Assembly (NCBI GenBank): GCA_964494205.1
Contig: CAZBRD010000011.1
Coordinates: 127,116 to 191,115 of the forward strand
Source of the DNA: JBBTCX01 sp964494205
GTDB lineage: Bacteria; Planctomycetota; Phycisphaerae; UBA1845
Direction: 5' to 3'
DNA length: 64,000 nt
Shown here: in pieces, positions 1-11,796 of the stretch
Layout: each line of letters begins with the position of its first letter
How positions within the stretch are numbered: the first letter of the stretch is position 1
Translations under genes and position numbers: made by a program
The notes under the pieces: generated by a model
Told to the model about the DNA's origin: nothing
Database searches by the model: none
What the model saw: the letters and a program-made list of their open reading frames with translations, nothing else

Positions 1-54
1 TGGCGTACGTTTGCACTGAGGTCATTCAGCATTCCTTACTGGAAATCCGTTGTA

Positions 55-1071
55 CTATTCTTCTTCTTCAAAAACCTCACCCGTTGGCACGAGCGACGGA
101 TCAACCACGGGAGGTGGAATCTCGCGGTTGAAGTACAGGGTTTGTGAACGGTCGCGCACTGCAACTTTGGATTGATCGAGGAGAGTCGGACGCTGCTTCA
201 TCAGATCATGCACGTAGTACGCCATCGCCCATAAGTCCGACGGTTGAATCAGTACGCCGCCATGCGCCGATTTGACTTCCATCGAATCGACCCACGTCGG
301 CATCGCAGTGCCGGTGATACCCGCCGCGATCGAACGGTAGAGGTCGTCCACCGTCAAACCGGATCGAACAAAATCGCGACGGAAATCCGTGGGATACACG
401 AACTCGCCTTCATCGCTGACTTTTGGATCTGACTGATGAACATTGGGACGGAACCCTTCACGCGGCGATCCTTCCAATGTTTTGATGTGGTCGTTGATTA
501 TGCTTTCGCTGACAAACGCGGGATGGCAACTCCAACACGTCGCGTAGCCATGATAGACCGCTTCGCCCCTGTGAATGGCTTCCGATTTGTCGGCAACGTT
601 TCGGTATGGATCGTTGACAACCGGAACAGTCGGCGCGGGAGCTCGTTCATTCCACTTGGGCGAAAAAGTCTTGATGTAGGCAACCAGCGCATCGACTGTG
701 TGCTCGGAGAGTAGCGGCCAGTCGGGCATGGAACTTCCACGAAGTCCGTTACGAATGGTTCTGCGAAGGTCCTGATCCGTGGGCAGTTGACCGAATCTGG
801 TGGAAGTGAACTTGAATGCCGCCCGCTGGAAATTGCGCGGCCTCGGCTTCAGAAACCCCGCAGCTGGTCCATTGCCGTCGCCGTTGTCACCGTGACATCC
901 AGCGCAATAATTGGCGTAGGCCAGTTGTCCTTCTCCCAGCAAGGACTCGCTCGAACCACGTCGCGGCGTCGCGCTTGTCGGTTGAGATGTGTCGAGGTCG
1001 AGGGACCGATCACACCCTCCGACAACCACGAAAGTAACCAACGCAATTAGCCGAATAGGATGCTGCCTCAC
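55..1071 (-). CDS. Diheme cytochrome c lipoprotein
   Basis: Predicted envelope-anchored electron carrier of 338 residues. The start is a GTG at 1071 that overlaps the upstream gene's TGA stop in a GTGA arrangement, with GGAGAAA just upstream. This start gives a short lipoprotein signal ending in VVGGC, so Cys20 would be lipidated. Two haem motifs are visible: C-A-G-C-H at 56-60 and C-W-S-C-H at 179-183. Each domain has a later Met-Pro (GSSMP near 115 and TAMPTW near 264) that could be the distal haem ligand, as in class I cytochromes c. Coupling to the 4-TM protein upstream suggests part of a terminal oxidase or alternative complex III cluster that continues past the left edge. The exact redox partner cannot be told. 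Confidence 0.85.
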   Translation of the reverse strand: MRQHPIRLIALVTFVVVGGCDRSLDLDTSQPTSATPRRGSSESLLGEGQLAYANYCAGCHGDNGDGNGPAAGFLKPRPRNFQRAAFKFTSTRFGQLPTDQDLRRTIRNGLRGSSMPDWPLLSEHTVDALVAYIKTFSPKWNERAPAPTVPVVNDPYRNVADKSEAIHRGEAVYHGYATCWSCHPAFVSESIINDHIKTLEGSPREGFRPNVHQSDPKVSDEGEFVYPTDFRRDFVRSGLTVDDLYRSIAAGITGTAMPTWVDSMEVKSAHGGVLIQPSDLWAMAYYVHDLMKQRPTLLDQSKVAVRDRSQTLYFNREIPPPVVDPSLVPTGEVFEEEE

Positions 1072-1697
1072 TTGGATTTCTCCGAATGTGGTGCGACGAA
1101 ACTCCCCCACTGACTTACAAGCAGCATCGTCCATGCGAAGACGAGGTGGGTCAGCGCAGCCACCAGGACAGGAATACGCTCAACGATCCAATTGCCACCA
1201 ATCAATGCTGGCTGCAGCCACGACAACAGGAAGTAGAAATTGATAATCCACACCACGATTCCGAGAACACTCGCGGCGACAAACCGAACGGCAAACGTGG
1301 ATCGTGCAAAGTATCGCGTCAGAACCAGGTGAATCGGCACTCCCAAAACCATTCCAGTTCCCAGATAAAGGCAGCAACCGGCAGCCAGTGCAAAACCACT
1401 GCTGATATCCAAAGCTCTCTCACCGAGGGGGAAGGTCAGATAGACTCGTATGAGTTCAAGCGGATGCTGTGCGACCATCGCCGAGCCGACGATATTGAAT
1501 AGCAGACTCGATGCCGCTCCAATCAATCCAAGCACCGCACCCGCTAGAACATGGTATGTCGTGTAATACGATGTCGGTGGATAGGGTGGATCGCGACGTT
1601 CGCCTCGCGACAAGGCCATCTCTTCTTCCAGATGCGCAATTCGGTCGCGAAGCTGTGCGACCTGCAGCAACTGGTCTTGCTCGTTTGACATCATCAT
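1068..1697 (-). CDS. Four-TM membrane protein of the respiratory cluster
   Basis: Product of 209 residues. An N-terminal heptad-like acidic/basic helix (about 5-35, probable coiled coil) is followed by four hydrophobic segments at roughly 48-75, 100-128, 135-165 and 178-200. No catalytic motif is recognised. Its stop overlaps the start of the cytochrome c gene by four bases, so the two are translationally coupled. By analogy with planctomycete oxidase clusters it could be an accessory subunit of a haem-copper oxidase or alternative complex III, but that is inferred from the neighbour alone. Two extra Met codons at the start (MMMS) leave the exact initiator uncertain by one or two residues. 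Confidence 0.7.
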   Translation of the reverse strand: MMMSNEQDQLLQVAQLRDRIAHLEEEMALSRGERRDPPYPPTSYYTTYHVLAGAVLGLIGAASSLLFNIVGSAMVAQHPLELIRVYLTFPLGERALDISSGFALAAGCCLYLGTGMVLGVPIHLVLTRYFARSTFAVRFVAASVLGIVVWIINFYFLLSWLQPALIGGNWIVERIPVLVAALTHLVFAWTMLLVSQWGSFVAPHSEKSK

Positions 1698-2088
1698 CCT
1701 CTAGACCGAGATACCAGAGAACATGCACAGGGGGACAGAGTTCCGGCCCGCGCCATTAACCATCGCCGTAGATAAAGTCGGCGGCGAAGTAGATCACTAA
1801 CCGAGCCAGTGATCTTGATTGCATGACTATGCAAGTCGCGCGCCAGACTTGTTGACGAGGAAAACTCGACTGATTGAGCCAATCGAGATCACGTCGATTC
1901 GTCCACAAACCAGAAATGAAAACCCTATTCGCAAGGGAGTTTCTGCTAAGGCCTTGGGAAACGAGTTGGAAGATCTACCGGAAATTGCGCGAGCCATGTC
2001 GTAGGTTATTGGCGTGCACGACCCACCTTATACACATGTACCTTGGGCAATCGCGCGTTTTCCCACAGGCGATGTCGTCACCTTACAC
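1698..2088. other. Intergenic region upstream of the cytochrome operon
   Basis: About 390 bp without a convincing gene. Short open frames on either strand have no ribosome site and atypical composition. It must hold the promoter of the minus-strand cytochrome operon, but no clear -35/-10 pair could be picked out. Confidence 0.5.
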
Positions 2089-2109
2089 AACTTGAGCGTC
2101 GCTCAAGTT
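2089..2109. terminator. Perfect 10-bp inverted repeat after nifJ
   Basis: AACTTGAGCG, a single T, then CGCTCAAGTT: a perfect dyad 29 bases past the nifJ stop. No T-run follows on the minus strand, so it is either a U-less terminator or a protein-binding site for the cytochrome operon downstream. Confidence 0.5.
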
Positions 2110-2117
2110 CAAAGAAT

Positions 2118-2136
2118 GATTGTGTTCATCACAATC
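2118..2136. terminator. Second inverted repeat, one base after the nifJ stop
   Basis: GATTGTG, spacer TTCAT, CACAATC: seven-base perfect arms starting one base beyond the nifJ stop codon. With the stronger dyad at 2089-2109 it forms a tandem pair. The TGTG/CACA halves superficially resemble a CRP-type site with a shortened spacer. Confidence 0.4.
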
Positions 2137-2137
2137 G

Positions 2138-5746
<3,609 letters not shown>

Positions 5747-6174
5747 AACAATGCCTCCTGACACCGCAAAGACAGCAAGCACTGTTCCCAAACGTAAGGC
5801 GACACTAGCGAAGCGAAATCCGCAAGAATACTCTTCGAATCGGACCAATCCGCGCGAAATCGCCAACACGCAGTGCGAAATGCCTCAACGTTTGGTACGT
5901 CGCCGGCCAGCGGAATGGCCGCGATGTCAGGTTCCTCAATCGCGAAGTCCGAGGCTCTACAATAGTAATGACAGAGGAAAAGCGGTCGTTGGCAAAGAAG
6001 CCAAGAGTTCAACCTGTAATGGAATAGAACCTCAAACCGTTGGCAGCAAGGTGGACGGCATCTAGCGATTGCATACGAAACGCGCGCGACCGAATGCTTA
6101 CAGCAAGAATTCTCACCCTATGGCTGCGAATTCGAGCTGGGCAGATCCCTTCCATACCGCGCTGCTCGACTCCG
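5747..6174. other. Intergenic region upstream of nifJ
   Basis: About 430 bp with no supportable gene. Open frames on both strands lack ribosome sites and have biased composition. It should contain the nifJ promoter on the minus strand, and AGGAGG at about 5754-5759 is the nifJ ribosome site. No clear repeat was seen. Confidence 0.5.
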
Positions 6175-6732
6175 CTACTGCGGGCATGGATGCGGGCATA
6201 GGAAATCCCCGCTGAACGCAGCTAATATCGCAAGAATGTCATCGAGATTGATGATGTCGTTCCCGCCGCAAGGCGCCACATCGGAAGCCGAGCAATTGAA
6301 TGGCTGGCTGAACCCGGCGAGCACGCAGAGAATGTCGTCGAGATTCACATCGCAATTGCCGAACGACGGCTGAACGTCGCCATACAACTGACACCCGCCG
6401 CACGAAACCGCTGCGACGACCCCGCCGCTCATGGAAAACTCGCCCCCGGTCATCACACCAGCCGTCGGCTGACCGGAGCTGCTGTTGGACGCGAAGTCTC
6501 CACCCTCGCCACGCGCACCGCCGGCCGTGATCGCCGAAGATCGCGCGGTATATACATCCGGCGGACCCGATGTATGAGGCGAAGCGTCGACCGGTTCGTT
6601 AGCTCGAAGACCATAGGAAACGCGAATACCAAACGCAACAACAACGGCGGTAATCAACAGTAATTCTGCGCCACTCGGGAAGAGTAAGAACGAACGAGCA
6701 ATGTCGAGCATTCGATTCATGATGCGATCCAC
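6175..6732 (-). CDS. Secreted protein with dockerin-like C-terminal repeats
   Basis: Product of 185 residues. A hydrophobic N-terminal segment (about 18-37) acts as signal or anchor, followed by a Ser/Gly/Thr-rich low-complexity stretch (about 48-105). A Cys-rich C-terminus holds two related segments, NCDVNLDDILCVLAGF and NDIINLDDILAILAAF, each an EF-hand-like loop plus helix. Such paired NLDDIL repeats are typical of planctomycete dockerin-like modules. The role is unknown; surface display or protein-protein docking is inferred. The start is either the GTG at 6732 or the ATG at 6720; neither has a strong ribosome site. It lies just downstream of the large repeat protein and could share its transcript. 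Confidence 0.65.
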   Translation of the reverse strand: MDRIMNRMLDIARSFLLFPSGAELLLITAVVVAFGIRVSYGLRANEPVDASPHTSGPPDVYTARSSAITAGGARGEGGDFASNSSSGQPTAGVMTGGEFSMSGGVVAAVSCGGCQLYGDVQPSFGNCDVNLDDILCVLAGFSQPFNCSASDVAPCGGNDIINLDDILAILAAFSGDFLCPHPCPQ

Positions 6733-6780
6733 TTCACGATGATTTACGATCGATGGCGCCGTTTTTCAGTCTGCCGTACA

Positions 6781-8754
6781 TCACGGCTCGCTCAGCGGGT
6801 TAATGACTAGATAGTTGACGACCCTTCTAATCGCCCCGGAGGGGGCTGAACACATCGGCGGTCCGCCTGTTCGACCGAACGCGATCACACGAAACGTCAC
6901 CGATCCTGGTTCTTTGTCAAAAGTGTGCACGGCGAACGCACGTCCGGCGATTTCTGACGTGCCCTCGATTTCCACGGTGGCCCAGATCATGCTGTCGGAA
7001 GTGATCAGAGCATTGCTGACAATAACATCTTGCGAATACCCGATCTGATCTCCCGCGCAATCATTCACCGTCGTCCATGATGTCCCCAGCTCCACCTGAC
7101 CGGCAGGACGGGCCGAACCGCTCACATTGATTGCACCGTTGCTTATTTCCAAGGCTGCGCCCTGAGGAGATGACGTGCCCGAAGTGCCATTCCCAATGGC
7201 GCGAACCCCGGCCCCCTCTTTTGACAAACTCAGGGTCTGTCCGATGACGCCTGCGGCCTCCGAAGTGACGCTGTCGTCGAAGCCTAGTCCGACCACTCCG
7301 ATGGTTCCGCCAATTCCCGTTACGCCCGTCCCCTGCGGCGAAATGGCGTTACCGTAAATCGCAGTGGTCGTGCCAGACATGGCCGTCGCGACGCCTTCGA
7401 CGCCAAATCCGGATGAGTTGGTGACCCCGCGCACGCCCGTACCCGTTCCGGCAGTTTCACCCCAGACACCGAACCCACCGTTCGGTGCTTCGCCGACCAC
7501 ACCCTTGCCGCCACCGGAATCGGTGATTCCTCGAACTCCGATAGGTGTACCAAGCGCCGCTGTGTTATGACCTAGAACGCCTTCACCCATAGGGGAAGCA
7601 CTGATGCCGCAAACTCCGCGCGCGCTGCCCCCCAACACTGTCGCCGTGCCTCGGACGCCCTCCGATACGCCTTCTCCCATGACGCCAATGCCCGCAACCG
7701 AATCACTCATACCTTTGACGCCGATGGTCGTTCCCGTACCGCCCGATGCATTACCCAAAACGCCGAGTCCGGAGTCTCCAGAGCTGAAACCGCACACACC
7801 GGTACCCGCGATCGCTTCGCCGCGGACGCCCTCTGCTTCCGCCTGACCGACAACACCCGTTCCATTACCGAGCGCCTGTCCCACCACGCCCTTTCCATTC
7901 GGCGAGTCGCTGACTCCTTTCACGCCCGTCGTCGTCCCGGATTTGGACATCGCATGACCGAGAACTCCTTCGCCCGCGTCCGACTCACTCACACCGCACA
8001 CACCGCGCGACACTCCGCTGGCAGCACTCGCTACTCCGCGCAGGCCTTCCATGGTTGCTTCGCCGAGTACGCCGGTTCCATTGGCTGAGTCGCTCTTTCC
8101 GCGCACACCGACTGTCACCCCGGAAGTAGCAGACGCGTGTCCACGAACGCCCTCATTCGGACCAACGCCCTCGACACCTTTGCCGTTCGCCGATGCTGTA
8201 GTTCCCTTGACGCCTACCACGTCGCCCAGCGTGCCCGGCGCTTCAGCCAGGAACGCCACGACATCCGCAACTTCCGCGCGAACCTGCACCTTGGCCAACG
8301 GCGCCTCGTTGGCCGGCACACCGATCTTCACCTTTTCGTTTTCATCTACTTTGATGCCTCGAGTGTGCAGAGCATAGGGAATCGGCGTCACCTCTTGCCG
8401 CGGACTCAGCGTCGTGAACGGCGCCAGGTCGAGTGAATCGTGCGGGCTGCGTAGCGAAACCTCCAACCATCGCTCACTGCCGTCAAACACGTCGACGCCG
8501 AAATCGAGCTTCACATTCAGTAGTCCATCGACGACTGCTTCGTTAGTCACGACAATCATCGTGCCCACCGAGACGCCCCCCGACTCCGCGTCGAACAACT
8601 CGAAGCGACAGTCAGCCGTGTCGTTCAGGGGGCTGCCGTTCTTGTCTAGCTGCGACTGAAAGCTGAACGATGTGGCGAATGGTTCGCTCCGCGCTACCGC
8701 GGACACCATTGCGGTTATGACGATCACCGAAAGAATTGAAAGAAGTTTTTGCAT
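6781..8754 (-). CDS. Large secreted Gly-Val repeat protein
   Basis: Product of 657 residues from the ATG at 8754, which gives a clean signal peptide (MQKLLSIL to about 22); the open frame extends 26 codons further without support. Residues 25-130 form a beta-rich domain ending in LSPRQEVTPIPYALH, a module seen before similar repeats in other bacteria. Residues about 180-520 are short repeats of the form G-V-x-G-x-S-x-S-x-x-G-x-G-V-x-G. These group into a 62-residue super-repeat, seen at 214-275 and 343-404 without gaps. A Cys recurs in GVCG at 253, 321 and 382. The C-terminal 110 residues form a different, probably beta-sandwich domain. A fibrous, possibly trimeric, surface or tail-fibre-like protein is inferred. 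Confidence 0.75.
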   Translation of the reverse strand: MQKLLSILSVIVITAMVSAVARSEPFATSFSFQSQLDKNGSPLNDTADCRFELFDAESGGVSVGTMIVVTNEAVVDGLLNVKLDFGVDVFDGSERWLEVSLRSPHDSLDLAPFTTLSPRQEVTPIPYALHTRGIKVDENEKVKIGVPANEAPLAKVQVRAEVADVVAFLAEAPGTLGDVVGVKGTTASANGKGVEGVGPNEGVRGHASATSGVTVGVRGKSDSANGTGVLGEATMEGLRGVASAASGVSRGVCGVSESDAGEGVLGHAMSKSGTTTGVKGVSDSPNGKGVVGQALGNGTGVVGQAEAEGVRGEAIAGTGVCGFSSGDSGLGVLGNASGGTGTTIGVKGMSDSVAGIGVMGEGVSEGVRGTATVLGGSARGVCGISASPMGEGVLGHNTAALGTPIGVRGITDSGGGKGVVGEAPNGGFGVWGETAGTGTGVRGVTNSSGFGVEGVATAMSGTTTAIYGNAISPQGTGVTGIGGTIGVVGLGFDDSVTSEAAGVIGQTLSLSKEGAGVRAIGNGTSGTSSPQGAALEISNGAINVSGSARPAGQVELGTSWTTVNDCAGDQIGYSQDVIVSNALITSDSMIWATVEIEGTSEIAGRAFAVHTFDKEPGSVTFRVIAFGRTGGPPMCSAPSGAIRRVVNYLVINPLSEP

Positions 8755-9084
8755 GGCATTTGCTCTGGTGGGACCATAATTTGCGTTCCAAGTGCAGGAG
8801 ATGTTTGTCGAGTCTATTGTAAGAAATGCCAAAGCGATTTTGCAATAATGAAAGCGGCAATTCGCAATTATTTTAGCGCAAAGGGAACTTGGCCGATTGA
8901 AGTGGTGGGCGAACGAACGCGATTGGTTTTACGGCCTCTTGAAGATGTAAGCCAATAGGCACCAGAGGCCCAAGTCTGGTATTTGGGTTAACAAACTTCA
9001 GCCCGGAAGTGCGTCGGCTGACTGACTGCGAACTTGCGCGAAAGGACGCTCAATGAACCAAGCACGCTTCGCATCAGGCATGGA
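8755..9084. other. Intergenic region upstream of the repeat-protein gene
   Basis: About 330 bp, AT-richer than its surroundings. It separates the repeat-protein gene from the stop of the frameshifted sorting-signal gene and should hold the repeat-protein promoter. A short plus-strand frame here ends in a peptide resembling the first residues of an acetyltransferase (ERTRLVLRPLED), too short to call. Confidence 0.4.
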
Positions 9085-9698
9085 TTAATTTAAGAACTTT
9101 CGACCTTTGACGACCAACCCAAGCCCGACAAAACCCATCCACACCGCGCCTGGCACCGGCAACACCACGGATGAAAACGTCGAAATGTGCGCCTGAACAA
9201 ACCCGCTTTCTGAACCTTCGCCGTCGCCTGCGAAGAACACATAACCTGCCACCGCATCAAAATCAGACAACTCGAGAGTCAGCGGCAATTCATCGGAACC
9301 CAACGCCATTCCGGTGCTGTCCAGGAATTCAATGGAAGCTGCCAACCCCGCGCCATCGCTCACGTTCGCCGTGTAGGAGTCGCCGTCAATGTCTGAGTTA
9401 ATAACTGTAATGTCCGAAGTAGCCCACGTGTCCACGGTCAGCCCGTCGACAGTCAAGGTGGGCTCCGAAAGCATCGCCGGGGAAAACGAACCGAAGTTCG
9501 GATCCGCATCTGTGTCCATCAGTTCTGAATCGAACACGTACTGAACGAGAACGAATCACCCAACGCCGCTGAAGTAAACACGCCCGGCGAACCCGCGACC
9601 GTTACGATCTCACCTTCAAAGGTGAATCGAATCATGTCGCCACGCACCGTAGTCGCCGCAGTTGCAAATATGATTGAAAGAATGAACAGGTTTCGCAT
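9085..9698 (-). pseudogene. PEP-CTERM/VPxP-type secreted protein broken by a frameshift
   Basis: Two overlapping frames make one protein. The first starts at ATG 9698 with GGAGGG upstream and encodes a signal peptide (MRNLFILSIIFATAATTVRG) and a beta-strand start ending GDSFSFS, then runs into TGA at 9519. The second frame continues as VFDSELMDTDADPNFGSF. Inserting one base between 9540 and 9541 gives SFSYVFDSEL, which restores the common PEP-CTERM-type opening. The C-terminus is VLPVPGA, a hydrophobic helix and KGRKFLN, a sorting tail like those handled by exosortase/archaeosortase-type systems. It is either a genuine inactivating deletion or a sequencing or assembly error. The intact product would be about 204 residues and exported. 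Confidence 0.75.
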
Positions 9699-9958
9699 GT
9701 CGCCCTCCGTAACGAAAAACCCGGTAACCCGCGCTCGAATGAGTTTGAGATGTTAGTGAGCGCTGAAAGATTCGTAAAGGGAATCTGGACGCGATTTGCT
9801 GCCTACAACCCCGCCTTTATGCGAGCGCCCGGCAAAACTCTACGCACGAAAATGGGCGCAGCGCGACGATTGGCAAGCTGCTTTATCCTTTTCGCAGAAA
9901 TGATCTTACATCATCGCACAGTGCATCGGCGGCTCGCCCGAACAACTATCCCTGACCG

Positions 9959-11764
9959 TCATTTCTTCGACGCACGTGCAATGGCCTCATCGAGCAATGA
10001 ATCGTTCAAACCTAACACATCATCAAGGTTCTTGGTGTGATTGATATCGGGCTCAACGCCAGCGCCGTCATAAAGTCGTCCATCCGGACGGAACGAAGCC
10101 ATCGACGAGAGCATAACCTTCAACCCGCTGTTCTTCAGTTGATACTCAATCGCGCGACCGCTTCCCCCGCCGCTTGAGGTGCCAAGCAATGTCACATTTG
10201 GCCGCCCTTTGAAGGACGCAAGAAATATGTCCGTCGCGCTGAAGCATCGATGATCCATCAGCACGAGAACCGATCGTTGATAGTGGTAGGCTTTCGGGTT
10301 CAATCCTTGCGACAGGACGAAGTAGTGCCACGCGCTGAACTCGTTCGCTTTCGGCTGCCAGACCGGTGCGAAGCGCCCCGAGAAATCCTTGACGACATCT
10401 GCCTCTGTCTCAGTCCAACCGTTGTAACTCTGAGGAAAAAGCCACCGATCCGCGAGATAGCCGCTTTCGCTCTCGGTGCGATCATCCGGAGTGAGTCGAT
10501 AGGCCGCGATGTTGGTGACAACCGGTTTCTCTTCGGGCGACATGAGATAAGGAAACAATGTCCGCAACGCTGCTCGCGAGCCGCCGCCATTGCCGCGCAC
10601 GTCAATAATGACCGCCTTGGTATCCTTGAACCGCCGCATCGACTGATCGAGAGATTCGAGAAACTCTTTGTCATCTTCCATCGATGCAATTCGCAAATAC
10701 CCGATGTTGTCTCCTACGATGCGCGTCGGGCCGAGGTCACGAGCACGCGCGCGATACGGGCGGTCGGAAACTGGTTTCGAAACCGTCGCGCGATTCTGGC
10801 CATCCCGCGATTCGAGCTCAACCCTGACCTCTGCCGTCCGGTCGATGCCCAGTTCACCTCGAAGCCACTGCAAGTGAACCAATCGTTCAATAGACGCCAT
10901 GCGCGTGAACTGTGCCGACCCGCGCGACAGCATCGCAGCTTTCTCCAACCATTCATCGATCGGCTTATCATCGATCGCACGCACGAACGGACGCTCAGGA
11001 TCGACAAGCTTGTTGTCACGATCGAGCGCTACGATGCGGCCATGCAGATCGTCAACGGCAAACGGCAAGTACCCCGCAGGGAGAATGTCCGACATACCGC
11101 GCACGCGACTGTGGCCATCTTCGAAACCGGCGATGATCTTTTGAACTTCAATCGCAAGAACGCTGGATTCGATCCCCTCGCGCGACTTTTCGCGTAGCGA
11201 TTCAATCGCTTTGCGATAATCGAAGTTCCGCAAGTCACGATAGGAATACCGCTCCTCGATTAAAGTTTGTAGATATCGCAGATCATCCGCAGCCTCGGTG
11301 GGACTAATCTTTCCGCGCAGAGGAATCGAAACAGGCGGCGGCGTCGATTTTCCCTCATTGTACTTCGCATCCATGATTGCGCGACGATTCTCTGAGGTCA
11401 TGGAAACACTGTCGCGCGTGACAGTCTTTCCCGTAATTCCTTCGCGGAGAACCAGCTTCACGGTTTTTCCAGCTCGGTGCCCCGATTCAGCCAGCACCTG
11501 CACAAGGTCTTCGTCGAACCGTTTCTGCCACTTGGCTTGATACGACTTCTCGCAAAACGCGACCAACTCGGCGACAGCCACATCGTTGACGGAAACCAAC
11601 TCGTACCACGTATCATCAAGAAAGACTTCGGGCGTTTTGTCGTTCCACCGGATGTTGGTGTAAGGAGCCAGCTTCTCGAAATGCTCCTGCCCGCGCGCAG
11701 CTGAAGCAGACGTACCGAGAACAATCGCGGAGGCAATAATAGAACCAAATAGAAAACGATTCAT
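9959..11764 (-). CDS. Secreted S41-family (C-terminal-processing-like) peptidase
   Basis: Product of 601 residues starting at ATG 11764 with GGAGG eight bases upstream. A signal peptide (about 1-25, ending ASAARGQ) sends it out of the cytoplasm. The C-terminal half carries the S41 core: VIIDVRGNGGGS near 390, HRCFSATDIFLASF near 495 holding the expected catalytic Ser, and LGTSSGGGSG. An upstream EDGHSRV at about 215-221 could supply a His. The N-terminal 150 residues have no recognised domain, and no obvious PDZ domain is seen, unlike classic CtpA. It probably degrades or trims envelope proteins or peptides. It stands alone between a long intergenic gap and the radical SAM gene. Confidence 0.85.
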   Translation of the reverse strand: MNRFLFGSIIASAIVLGTSASAARGQEHFEKLAPYTNIRWNDKTPEVFLDDTWYELVSVNDVAVAELVAFCEKSYQAKWQKRFDEDLVQVLAESGHRAGKTVKLVLREGITGKTVTRDSVSMTSENRRAIMDAKYNEGKSTPPPVSIPLRGKISPTEAADDLRYLQTLIEERYSYRDLRNFDYRKAIESLREKSREGIESSVLAIEVQKIIAGFEDGHSRVRGMSDILPAGYLPFAVDDLHGRIVALDRDNKLVDPERPFVRAIDDKPIDEWLEKAAMLSRGSAQFTRMASIERLVHLQWLRGELGIDRTAEVRVELESRDGQNRATVSKPVSDRPYRARARDLGPTRIVGDNIGYLRIASMEDDKEFLESLDQSMRRFKDTKAVIIDVRGNGGGSRAALRTLFPYLMSPEEKPVVTNIAAYRLTPDDRTESESGYLADRWLFPQSYNGWTETEADVVKDFSGRFAPVWQPKANEFSAWHYFVLSQGLNPKAYHYQRSVLVLMDHRCFSATDIFLASFKGRPNVTLLGTSSGGGSGRAIEYQLKNSGLKVMLSSMASFRPDGRLYDGAGVEPDINHTKNLDDVLGLNDSLLDEAIARASKK

Positions 11765-11796
11765 CGAACGGACCTCCGAACCCGGGTGATGATGGA

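Noticed and set aside
2089..2109. FNR box
   Set aside because: The halves are TTGAG/CTCAA with five bases between, not TTGAT-N4-ATCAA; kept only as a dyad.
7340..8250. Periodic DNA that could be a CRISPR array
   Set aside because: The periodicity is in-frame coding repeats of the Gly-Val protein, with no constant-length spacers.
8749..8958. 69-residue plus-strand frame ending like an acetyltransferase N-terminus
   Set aside because: Only about twelve residues look familiar, and the rest overlaps the start of the repeat-protein gene.
10250..11197. 315-residue plus-strand frame
   Set aside because: Antisense to the S41 peptidase, with no ribosome site or family features.
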